Shown: positions 34,377 through 43,300 of the stretch, in pieces
Numbering within the stretch: position 1 is the stretch's first letter
How the letters are laid out: every line of letters begins with the position of its first letter
Source: Cutibacterium namnetense
Lineage (GTDB): Bacteria; Actinomycetota; Actinomycetes; Propionibacteriales; Propionibacteriaceae
DNA: 64,000 bases
Direction of reading: 5' to 3'
Assembly: GCF_001642025.1 (NCBI RefSeq)
Contig: NZ_LWHO01000001.1
Span: 282,573 to 346,572 of the forward strand
Translations under genes and position numbers: made by a program
The notes under the pieces: generated by a model
The model's input: only the letters and a program-made list of their open reading frames with translations
Databases searched by the model: none
What the model was told of the DNA's origin: nothing

Positions 34377-36352
34377 GCACTGTCCTACCCTTCGACTTCG
34401 GGTCCGGCTACCAGGTCATTCGCAAGATTGGGCAGGGTGCTTCTGGGCGCGTGTTCGAAGGAATCGATCGAGTCCATGGAGACCGTGTCGCCATCAAGAT
34501 TTTGCGTTCCGACCTCGACGATGATGCGCAACTGGTACAGCGGTTCGTCAACGAGCGTCGCGCTCTCACTGAACTCGAGCATCCGCGCATCATTTCCGTA
34601 CGTGACCTCATCGTCGACCAGGGCATGCTCGGAATCGTCATGGAATTGGCGACCGGCCCCACCCTCGGTGAGCAGCTGGCGGCCAACGGTCCAATGGCTC
34701 CTGCGGCGGGCCTGGCAGTGGTCGGGCAGGTGGCCCAGGCTTTGGCCTACGCCCATGACCGTGGCGTGGTTCATCGTGACATCAAGCCGGACAACATCAT
34801 TCTCACCAACGTCGATGACGTCGACGATCCTGGGGTGAAGGTCGCTGACTTTGGTATCGCGAAGATCCTTGGCGAGTCCTCGACGTCCACGCACCTGGTT
34901 GGCACTGCGCACTACATGGCACCCGAATTCATCCGCGACAATGTGCTGAGCCCCAGCCTCGACGTGTATGCCTTGGGCGTGACGCTGTATCAGACGCTCT
35001 CTGGACAGTTGCCGTTCGGCACAGGCCAGGACAACCCTTACGCCGTCGTCCAGCGTCATCTGGGGTCTTCTCCGGCGGTGATCCCGGGGCTCGACGATCG
35101 GGTGTGGGGTTTCATCTGCGGAATGCTCGTCAAGGACCCGGCCGATCGTCCGCCTGCCGCCGATGTGGCCAATTGGGTTGGTGATCTCATCGCTGCTGTT
35201 GAGGGCCAGCCGCCACTCACCGTGCCCGAAGGAGCATTGGTTCCCCACGCAATGACCATGCTCCGGCAACCTACGTCGCTGACGGTGCCCGAAGGCGACG
35301 AGGAGTCGGTCAGTGCTGTCGACGATGCCCCGGCCCCCATTGACCTAGAGAATCTGCGCACCTTGGGCAGGCCTGCGTCAGTCACCATGCTTAAGGCTGG
35401 CCCACAACTGGACGTGGAGGTGCCGGACAATGCACCGGTCGAGACTGAGCCAGAGGAGACCTGGTGGTCGAGCCGTACCCATCGAATCGTCGTCTATGCT
35501 GCTGCGATTCTCGCCGTCGCAGCAGTGGTCATCGTGTGGATGGTGGTCGGTGGGGGAGGAGCCAGGAAGGAGGAGCCGAAGGCCGTTGACGGCCTTAGCG
35601 CCTCGGTACCGATCCAGACGTATCCCTCGGGACTTAGCGTTGGACGTTCAGTGACGATTACCAGGGGCACGCTGAAGTACGCCCTCACCTATCACACCAT
35701 CAAGCAGCCCCTCAGCGGAGACGTGCTCGAGGTGATCAAGTCGGCCAGCTCCTGCCCTGACGTCACGTGGGATGATACCGCCGAGGTTGTGCCACACAGC
35801 CCGGCGCTCACCTCGATCGACGCCAGGTGTGGGTGGACGATCTCCCTGAAGGCCCTCTCACAGCAAGAGCCGGTGACCGTCACGGCGACATTCCCAGCTA
35901 AGGAAGCGGCGGTCAGCAACCAGGCAAACCTGCAGACTTGGCTGCAAAATCAGCAGCAAGCTACCGACAAGGCACTGAACAATGACGCTGCGACCTCGAC
36001 GGCGTACTCCCTGCAACGGTTGCAGGCGATGCGCATCAAGGTGCCTTCTCGGGTGAGGGAGGGGGCGGCGATCCCCGTGACGATCCTGGGCACTTGGCCG
36101 GGCGGAGAGAACGAGATGACGCCGATCTACACCACGCCTTTCAACTCAAATCCGACGAGCATCCTCACCGACATCACAGGAGGCAAGTTGGAGAACGTTC
36201 GGCTCACGGATCGTTGTTCGGGCGCAGTGTCCATCACTCCAAACGGCCACGACGTGAGTGCTCTGCATCCGGCTTCGTGCAGCATCGGTGCAGAGATCGG
36301 GAATTATCAGGTGCAGGAGAGCCCGATCACCATTGTTGCTGGTGGATCGTGA
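34373..36352 (+). CDS. Transmembrane Ser/Thr protein kinase of the type VII-like locus
   Basis: Protein of 659 residues starting at GTG 34373, in a GTGA overlap with the ATPase gene and with GGAGGGA upstream. The kinase domain (about 10-275) is intact: GQGASGRVF loop, Lys42, HRDIKPDN (134-141), DFG (159-161), and 'GTAHYMAPE' in the activation loop. A linker, one transmembrane helix (about 371-393) and an external domain of about 265 residues follow; the latter has no PASTA repeats. The layout (cytosolic kinase fold, one TM, external part) is the same as that of EssB/YukC, the pseudokinase of firmicute type VII systems, but here the catalytic residues are kept. A natural partner is the FHA domain of the ATPase. 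Confidence 0.9.
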   Translation: MSTVLPFDFGSGYQVIRKIGQGASGRVFEGIDRVHGDRVAIKILRSDLDDDAQLVQRFVNERRALTELEHPRIISVRDLIVDQGMLGIVMELATGPTLGEQLAANGPMAPAAGLAVVGQVAQALAYAHDRGVVHRDIKPDNIILTNVDDVDDPGVKVADFGIAKILGESSTSTHLVGTAHYMAPEFIRDNVLSPSLDVYALGVTLYQTLSGQLPFGTGQDNPYAVVQRHLGSSPAVIPGLDDRVWGFICGMLVKDPADRPPAADVANWVGDLIAAVEGQPPLTVPEGALVPHAMTMLRQPTSLTVPEGDEESVSAVDDAPAPIDLENLRTLGRPASVTMLKAGPQLDVEVPDNAPVETEPEETWWSSRTHRIVVYAAAILAVAAVVIVWMVVGGGGARKEEPKAVDGLSASVPIQTYPSGLSVGRSVTITRGTLKYALTYHTIKQPLSGDVLEVIKSASSCPDVTWDDTAEVVPHSPALTSIDARCGWTISLKALSQQEPVTVTATFPAKEAAVSNQANLQTWLQNQQQATDKALNNDAATSTAYSLQRLQAMRIKVPSRVREGAAIPVTILGTWPGGENEMTPIYTTPFNSNPTSILTDITGGKLENVRLTDRCSGAVSITPNGHDVSALHPASCSIGAEIGNYQVQESPITIVAGGS

Positions 36353-36727
36353 CGAGGCCGGCCGAAACATGAAGTTTGTGGTTTTTGGGAAGGGTTCCCA
36401 CGGGCATCGTTGTTGGTATTGATCTGAGAAGCCGTGGTGATTGTGGGAAGCTGGCCGAACCTGATTCCGTAGCGGCTGGGGGGATTGCGGCCAAAATGTG
36501 ACGCAAGTCCGTGCGAGGCTCTGTGCGGTATCTTGAATTGTGCTATATCGAGGAATTCTCCTTGACTGCCGGTTGGTATATCCCCGTGCAGCCGAGAAAC
36601 TGAGTCATCGCCACTTCGCACGTCATGAGACTGCCATGACTGATGCCGGCTGCTCGCCAGGTTGAGCCGTGAGCGCCACGCTCAAACCTGAAGGCACAGG
36701 TCTCCCGTTCATGATTTAATATGGGCT
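36353..36727. other. Intergenic stretch between the secretion operon and the LppM-like gene
   Basis: About 375 bp without a convincing gene on either strand. It holds an imperfect inverted repeat, AGGTTGAGC (36659-36667) / GCTCAAACCT (36680-36689), about 40 bp before the next gene, and an AT-rich ATTTAATAT close to its start. I see no terminator with a T-run for the upstream operon. Confidence 0.5.
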
Positions 36728-37624
36728 ATGTTCAATCTGCCGCGCCCGGTGAGGTGCTGTTTGGTGGTTCTGCTTGCTCCTGTTGTCATGGGTGCCGCGA
36801 AATTCAACTATGGCATGGAGATTAGAGATGAGGATCACGTCCGCTCCACGTTCGTTTACGGTGTCTCTAGAGCAGATCTAGAGGAGGCAGGGAAGAAACT
36901 CTCAGATTTCTCCGATTGCGACAAGACGTTCGATGTGTCTGCCTCCGACAAGCAACACGGCGTAAAAGCTGAGTTCGTCGAGGACAAGGAATACGTTGGC
37001 TGCAAATTCACGATGACCACCACTGCAGATGACGCGCGGGGCGCTGGATTGGGATTGACTTTTGATGCGGACAAGGTGTCACTGTCCATTGGTAAGAAAT
37101 TTTTCGAGGATGCTCGGCTTGATAAAATCGAGGTAGGTGACTTTAAAGTCTCGGTAACGTTCCCTGGTAAGGTGATTAGCCACTCGGGTTCAAGCAGTGT
37201 TGACGGCAATACTGTCACGTGGACTGATATCAAGGACTCTACATCGGGGTTGAAGGCAGTGAGCGAGCGACCTACCGGTGCGGCGGCGGGTTCGTCTTTC
37301 TGGAGGGGCTACGGGAGGCATGGCATCAGAGGGGGCCTCATTGGCCTCATCGTGGGTGTTGCCTCCTACTTTGGTAACAAGAGACGTGCGAAGAGGATGC
37401 GAGCGAAGTCTGGCGGAGCTCCCGCGACCACTCAGCACCCGGGATATGGGCAACCGCAGCCCCAAGAATGGCAGGCTCCGGGCCAGGACGGTCACCAGTA
37501 TGGGGAATCGATGAGCTCCGGGGGTAACCAACCTTATATGCAGGATGGTCGTTACATCGGAGACCCGTGGAGTGCAAATTCGACGAACACTTCAGGGTTT
37601 AACGAGAAACCCAATTCAAGATAG
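36728..37624 (+). CDS. LppM/DUF3153-like membrane protein
   Basis: Protein of 298 residues: a hydrophobic N-terminal segment (about 8-24) that could be a signal anchor, an external beta-rich domain (about 25-185) resembling LppM/DUF3153 ('MEIRDEDHVRSTFVYGVS', 'FDADKVSLSI'), one transmembrane helix (about 200-215) with a basic stop-transfer tail, and a disordered Gly/Gln/Pro-rich C-terminus. It has no lipobox cysteine, unlike mycobacterial LppM. The ribosome binding site is poor. It is separated from the secretion operon by 375 bp, so membership of the same functional unit is uncertain. Confidence 0.65.
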   Translation: MFNLPRPVRCCLVVLLAPVVMGAAKFNYGMEIRDEDHVRSTFVYGVSRADLEEAGKKLSDFSDCDKTFDVSASDKQHGVKAEFVEDKEYVGCKFTMTTTADDARGAGLGLTFDADKVSLSIGKKFFEDARLDKIEVGDFKVSVTFPGKVISHSGSSSVDGNTVTWTDIKDSTSGLKAVSERPTGAAAGSSFWRGYGRHGIRGGLIGLIVGVASYFGNKRRAKRMRAKSGGAPATTQHPGYGQPQPQEWQAPGQDGHQYGESMSSGGNQPYMQDGRYIGDPWSANSTNTSGFNEKPNSR

Positions 37625-37659
37625 GTGTGCACCCGGGGCGGTGCTCGCCCCGGTGTGGT

Positions 37660-37807
37660 CTGTGGTAATTCCCTGTGATGAATCGTTGAGTTGTGTCGGC
37701 TTCTATGCCGCAGGTGAGTAGGGTTCGGGTTTGTCCACCAGTGATAGCGGATCTAACAAGGTATTCTCTGCGTAGCTGACATGCCCTGTTGTGATTTTCT
37801 GGTGGAT
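37660..37807 (-). pseudogene. Decayed third RHS2-type toxin-tip fragment
   Basis: Two overlapping minus-strand frames carry pieces of the RHS2 tip. 'HQKITTGHVSYAENTLL' corresponds to 'FQQVVRGHVDYGEVALS'. After a frame change, 'RTLLTCGIEADTTQRFITGNYH' corresponds to 'RTLLTRGIEAGTTQGYVMGNYH'. The DNA also aligns by eye with 40160-40340. The toxin domain itself is gone. It lies just past the second immunity gene, so the array once had at least three tip cassettes. Confidence 0.75.
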
Positions 37808-37863
37808 CTTGCGTTTCCCCGGCTTGCGAACCTTCCTTTTGCTGTTTGATGTTTGGTTTACTG

Positions 37864-38310
37864 TTAGCGTAGCCACGTTTTGGGGACGATATGGTGCCAC
37901 CACTTGGGTACGACGGGTTCGTGGCTGAAGGCCCACGACCAAGCATTAAGGATAGAGCGATTCGTGCAGTCGAATATGTCAACATAGTCTGATCCAATTA
38001 TCCTGCTTGCGTCATCCGCATCATTTATGCAGGTGTAGGATATGGCCTCAGCGCTGTATATGCGCACAAGTTCTACTGACTGTATTGCGTAAATCGGTTT
38101 TTGGATACTTAAGAGGAATGGCTCGACCATCTGAATTTTCAGATGCGTACCCGGAATGTAGTCGTATTTGGATGGCGTAAATGACAGATCTCCTGGCCTG
38201 CCGATGCATTCAGAACCGACGTAAATTTCGGACCATTTTCCTATAACGATCGGTCCGATTTCCGAAAGGCTAATGATTCTGGACGGTGCTTCTATTTCTT
38301 CGGTTTCCAT
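37864..38310 (-). CDS. Soluble candidate immunity protein 2 (for orphan tip 2)
   Basis: Protein of 148 residues with no membrane segment or signal peptide. It is a paralogue of the product of 39138-39584 with the same length; by eye about half the residues match. The strongest conservation is 'KYDYIPGT' (near 49) and the C-terminal 'NAWSWAFSHEPVVPKWWHHIVPKTWL'. No named family recognised. Its start overlaps the end of the orphan tip by 19 bp, exactly as immunity protein 1 overlaps RHS2. The coding sequence is noticeably more AT-rich than the core genes around the island. Confidence 0.7.
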   Translation of the reverse strand: METEEIEAPSRIISLSEIGPIVIGKWSEIYVGSECIGRPGDLSFTPSKYDYIPGTHLKIQMVEPFLLSIQKPIYAIQSVELVRIYSAEAISYTCINDADDASRIIGSDYVDIFDCTNRSILNAWSWAFSHEPVVPKWWHHIVPKTWLR

Positions 38311-39071
38311 TGATTTTTCACCTGTTCGTCGATGATAAGTATCTGGTTTCCGCCTCCGGGTAACTGGCCCAAGGTGTCTGACCCTTTAATAGCCTTCACG
38401 GGTTGCACTCCGGCTGCACCTTCGTAGAACGGCGCGAATTGTGGTATCTCGTATTCGGAGATGTGATTGGCCTTGTTGCCCCATTGCGGGGCAAGTGCTA
38501 GGTCGAGTTGGGTTTGGAGGGGTCCTGCTGGTCGTGTCCGGGACACGTAGCTGCCTGCCTCGTAGTCTGGGTCACTCCAGCTACGGTAGGTTGTGATGGG
38601 TTTTATGGCGATCTTACTTTTGAATGTGGCTCCACGGAATGATGTTGCCTGATTTAGGTTTAACTGGCCATTTCTGTGGTATCGTGCGAGAAAGGTTGTT
38701 GGCTCTTTCCTAACTCCAAGGGTTGTGTTATGGGGTCCGAAGTGTCCGGTGGGTATTGAGTCTGGGAGTGTGTCGTATGCTTTTCCTCCCATCTTGGCGG
38801 TGATGCCTCCGAAGGCGGCACCGCTGAGTGTTTCTCCGCCTACTTGCTCTAGGTAGGTTTCGGCATTGTGGGGCCCGGGTGATGTTATCCAGTGGTAGTT
38901 GCCCATCACGTAGCCTTGGGTCGTGCCGGCTTCTATCCCGCGGGAGAGGAGAGTTTGAGTTCCGGGACCTGCGATTTTGCCGGATATGGGGCCTGCGATG
39001 GGTTCCAGGACTCCCGATAAGACAGCCTCTCCGTAGTCGACGTGGCCGTGTGTAATCTGCTGGAAAACCAT
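38292..39071. repeat. Direct repeat B1 (780 bp, partner 39566-40345)
   Basis: The whole orphan tip aligns with the 3' end of RHS2 at a constant offset of 1274 bp. Long blocks are nearly identical in DNA (for example around 38750-38930 and 38440-38650), separated by two variable blocks. This is homology enough for tip exchange or gene conversion. Confidence 0.85.
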
Positions 39072-39110
39072 TTCACTTTCGGCGTTACCAATCCAGTGAG
39101 AGAGCAGCAC
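38292..39110 (-). CDS. Orphan RHS2 C-terminal tip (toxin cassette 2)
   Basis: Open frame of 272 codons; from its internal ATG at 39071 the 259 residues align without a gap to the last 259 residues of RHS2, roughly 85% identical by my count. It carries the shared tip segment ('GIEAGTTQGYVMGNYHWITSPG') and the whole toxin domain ending 'GQLPGGGNQILI'. There is no RHS array, no N-terminal secretion domain and no good ribosome binding site before the GTG at 39110 or the ATG at 39071, so it is probably a silent donor for recombination into RHS2. It is followed by its own immunity gene. Confidence 0.8.
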   Translation of the reverse strand: MLLSHWIGNAESEMVFQQITHGHVDYGEAVLSGVLEPIAGPISGKIAGPGTQTLLSRGIEAGTTQGYVMGNYHWITSPGPHNAETYLEQVGGETLSGAAFGGITAKMGGKAYDTLPDSIPTGHFGPHNTTLGVRKEPTTFLARYHRNGQLNLNQATSFRGATFKSKIAIKPITTYRSWSDPDYEAGSYVSRTRPAGPLQTQLDLALAPQWGNKANHISEYEIPQFAPFYEGAAGVQPVKAIKGSDTLGQLPGGGNQILIIDEQVKNQWKPKK

Positions 39111-39137
39111 TGTTTCATTGAGCGTGTCGACTATATG

Positions 39138-39584
39138 CTAATAAAGCCATTTATCAGGAATGAGGTGGTGCCACCAACTAGGCTCTATAGGCTCATGACT
39201 GAACGCCCACGACCAGCCATTAAAGAGGCTCCGCTTTGTATAATCCCCTATGTCCACGTAGTGGATTCCTGTTATTTCGCTTCTCTTGTGTCCTTCATGC
39301 ATGGCGTAGTGGGATATAGGACCAGCGGCGTAGACCCGCACGAACCAAACGGCTTGTATTGCGTATTGCGGTTTTTTTATATCTAGAATAAATGGCTCCG
39401 ACATCGTTATCGTAAGTCGAGTGTTTGGAATATAGTCATACTTGATTGGAGAGAAAAACAGGTCTCCTGGCTTTCCTATGCATCCGGTGTCCAGATTTAT
39501 CTGTGTCAAGCTGTTTATAATAATGGGTCCTACTTGGGATATATCGATTTCTCGAAAGGGACGTTCTACTTCTTGGATTTCCAT
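39138..39584 (-). CDS. Soluble candidate immunity protein 1 (cognate of RHS2)
   Basis: Protein of 148 residues, soluble, with no recognised domain. The ATG at 39584 lies inside the last codons of RHS2 (19-bp overlap), so the pair is translationally linked. It is paralogous to the product of 37864-38310; shared features are 'KYDYIPNT' (near 49), 'YAIQAVWFVRVYAAGPIS' and the Trp-rich end 'SWAFSHEPIEPSWWHHLIPDKWL'. A soluble immunity protein implies a toxin that acts in the cytoplasm. The base composition is AT-rich for this genome. Confidence 0.75.
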   Translation of the reverse strand: MEIQEVERPFREIDISQVGPIIINSLTQINLDTGCIGKPGDLFFSPIKYDYIPNTRLTITMSEPFILDIKKPQYAIQAVWFVRVYAAGPISHYAMHEGHKRSEITGIHYVDIGDYTKRSLFNGWSWAFSHEPIEPSWWHHLIPDKWLY

Positions 39585-40345
39585 CGGTCTAGTACCTGCT
39601 TGTCGGTGATGAGTATTTGGTTTCCGCCTCCGGGCAATTGGCCTAAGGTGTCTGAGTCTTCGATGGCTTTGACGGGTTGCACTCCGGCTGCACCTTCGTA
39701 GAATGGCGCGAATTGTGGTATCTCGTATTCGGAGATGTGATTTGCCTTGTTGCCCCATTGTGGGGCCAGTGCTAGGTCGAGTTGGGTTTGGAGGGGTCCC
39801 GCTGGTCGTGTCCGGGACACGTAGCCGCCGACCTCGTAGTCTGGGTCACTCCAGCTACGGTAGGTTGTGATGGGTTTTATGGCGATTTTGCTTTTGAATG
39901 TGGCTCCACGGAATGAGGTTGCCTGTCCGAAGTCCAGTTTGCCGTTTCTTTGGTATTTTCGAATGAACGTCTCGGGCTGTTTACCAACGCGGAGTATCGT
40001 GTTATGGGGTCCAAAATGTCCGGTGGGTATTGAGTCTGGGAGTGTGTCGTATGCTTTTCCTCCCATCTTGGCGGTGATGCCTCCGAAGGCGGCGCCGCTG
40101 AGTGTTTCTCCGCCTACTTGCTCTAGGTAGGTTTCGGCATTGTGGGGCCCGGGTGATGTTATCCAGTGGTAGTTGCCCATCACGTAGCCTTGGGTCGTGC
40201 CGGCTTCTATCCCGCGGGTGAGGAGAGTCCGAGTTCCGAGACCTGCGATTTCGCTGAGTCCCGAGCCTCCCGTAGGTGCCAACGCTCCCGACAAGGCAAC
40301 CTCCCCATAGTCGACATGGCCGCGTACGACTTGCTGGAAAACCAT
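39566..40345. repeat. Direct repeat B2 (780 bp, partner 38292-39071)
   Basis: The 3' 780 bp of RHS2. It starts at the codon for the Met of 'MVFQQ', marking the probable exchange boundary of the toxin tip. Confidence 0.85.
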
Positions 40346-43300
40346 GTCGCCTCCGGCGCCGATCAGCATCGCCCCGGGCACCTCAGCCCCAAAACACATC
40401 AGGACTCCTCCGAGGGCGGCTAGACTAACACCCCCGAGAGTCTCCCACGAGAACACGTTGCGGATGTGGCGGTCCCACAGGTTTCGGGTATCGATAGTGC
40501 CAGCGAATTGGCGCATCTGGGCATCAGTGACGGGTCTGAGACCGAGCGGGTCTGCCAGGGCGAGCGGATTGGTGGCGTATCCGTAGCTGGCGGCCTCCCA
40601 CAAGGATCCTGGTGGCGCCGCAAGCGGGTCAATGGTCAGGAAACTCGCCGTGGCGGAGTCATAAACGCGCGCTCCCATCCATGCCAAACCAGCTACACCA
40701 AGATGACCTCCCGTCATACTGATGCCCGCCGTCAGGTGTTCCTGGATCAACGTATACGGGTCGAGGGGATCGGTGGCTGGGCGACGCCACGGCTCATCCT
40801 GATCGCTGTCTGCGCTCACTGGTGTCAGAACACTGCCGTCGGGAAGTGGCAGTGCTGGTATGCCGCCAACCTGGACTAGCTGAGGTTCACCGGTCGCAAG
40901 ATCCCACGCAATCGGGGTTCGTCCGGCAGGACCGGACACGTCGGTCAGGCATCCGAAAGCGTCGACATGTGTGGCAAATTCCTGTGAGCGACCTGCTCGG
41001 AAAGTCATCACTCCCGCCAGCCAGCCCCGTGAATCCCACCTGAACTCCTCGCGCATCCCAGCCGAGGATGCAGCCTCGATTCGTCGGCCGCATGGGTCGT
41101 ATCGGTAGTGCGTCTCTACTGTGCTGTCACCAGGCCCCAATTGCGTCACCGTGCTGACGAGTTCGCCGGCGAGGTCGTAGTTGTAGTGACAGGTTTGACT
41201 GGTGCCGGCGTCCTGACACGTCGTGGTGACGAGCCGTCCCGCCGTGTCATAAACCCATCGGCGGCTCGATCCATCAAGGCCGTCGGCGGACGTGAGCGAG
41301 CCGGAATCGTCATACCCGTACCGGAAATCCCCGTATGGTGCGCTCACCCGGAGTACTCGGCCCATCTCGTCGCGACTGATGGTCGTGGACCCGCGGGAGG
41401 AGGTGTGGCTAGTGACGAAACCACCAGTATACCCCCACTGCTGTTGATCCAGAGGAGTGCCTAGCTTCGCGAGACGACCGACCGCGTCCCATTCCAAGCT
41501 CACCTCACCCAATCGAGAGTGGCGAATCGACCCCAATACACCGGTGTTGGTGTATGCGTAATCGATAGAATCACCAGTCAACGTGAGATGACGTACCCGA
41601 CGCCCCTCGGCGTCGTACCACCACTGTTCGGACGAGGTGAGTGGCCCCTCGTCCACAATCGATTCGTCTCCCGGCACGGGGACGACGCTGTGGGTCAACA
41701 GCAGCCCACGAGGGTCGTACCCCAACAGGTGGCGCGACGGGAAAGCAGGATCGGTGTAGTCATCAATAGTGACCGTGCGGGTGGTCGGCGTGATGAGGAT
41801 ACGACTGACCAGCTGGTCATCAATGTATTCCTCGACGCCCTTAGGGCCGAGACGACGGCTGACAACCGTGCCATCCGGGCGGGTGATGGCGGCCAGGGCT
41901 CCGGACTTGTCCCAGGTATATTCGGTAATTCGCCCCAGTGGGTCGGTGGCGGCGATTATCTGCCCACACTCGTCATACCGATACGTGGTGAGGCCACCAC
42001 CCGGATCGGTGCGGGTGACGAGTCGGCCACACCGGTCGTAGCCGTACTGCGAGACGCCACCAGCCGAGTTAGTCGCTGCCACCAGTTGGCCAGCAAGGTC
42101 GTAACTGAAATGACGCTGTCCATACACTAGATCGCAACTGAACACGAGTCTGCCGCATGGGTCATATCGGTACTGGCTCACTCCAGCGCCAGGAACATGA
42201 CTGAGCACAACACGTCCCATGGCGTCATACTCGTAGCGCGCGGTCTCGCCAGTTGGATCAGTTACTGTCGCCACCTGGAAATCTGAGGTGTAGGAATAGC
42301 GCGTCACGCGGCCTGCGGGATCGGTGACATCAACCATCCTCCCACACGCGTCATAGCTGTAACTCGTGCGCAGCCCGGTGGGGCTGACGAGGGCCACAAT
42401 GCGGCCCGCTAGATCGCGCTCCACATGGGTCACCGCGCCAGACTCGTCCTGAAACTCAACCGGTCGGCCACACAAATCACGAGCGACGATCTGCTGGGCG
42501 CTAGTGACATCGGTGACGGCAGTAGTAAGACCGTAGGGATCGGCATCGACGCGGTGGAGTTGGTGCCCGTGACTATCCGAGGCGGTGCTGGCAGTGAGAC
42601 CGTCAATAAAGACCCTGGCGAAACCGGCTGGATCAGTGACGCCGGAAAGATTGCCATCAACGTCATAGGCATACGTCCACCTGGCCTCGTCCGGTGCCAC
42701 CACCTGCGTCAACCGCGATAGCGCGTCATGGATGAAGCTCCAAGCGCTGCCGTCGGGGAGCTGCATGCCCGCCAGGTTCCCCAAGTGGTCGTAGGAGTGT
42801 TCAATGACGCGCCCGAGAGGATCAATGACCCTGGAGATCTGACCGTCTGGGTGATACTCCCACTTTGTGACCCCACTATCGGGGGCAACCAACTCGATCA
42901 GATGACCGGCCACATCATAACGATGCTCCCATGTCGCGCCATCCGGTGTGACCACGGCAGCCAGGCGGCCAGCATCGTCGTAGCTGAACCGCGTCGTGGC
43001 ACCACCCGGCGAGATCGTTTCGACGATCCGTCCCGCCTCGTCACGGATGAGGCGGGAAGCCTCCCCATGGGCATCCTCGACGCGCACCAATTCTGCATGA
43101 TGGTCATAGGAAAACCTCAGGCTCACCCCGACAGGATTCGTGGCGCGCAGAAGCAATCCATCCTTCCACTCCGCAGCGGTCACGCCACCGCACGGATCCG
43201 TGACGCGCACTGGATCACGCTCGGTGCCGTCATACTCGAAGGTGGTCTGGGCACCATTGGCCAGGGTTGTGCTCACAAGCCGGTCCAGATCATCCCACGA

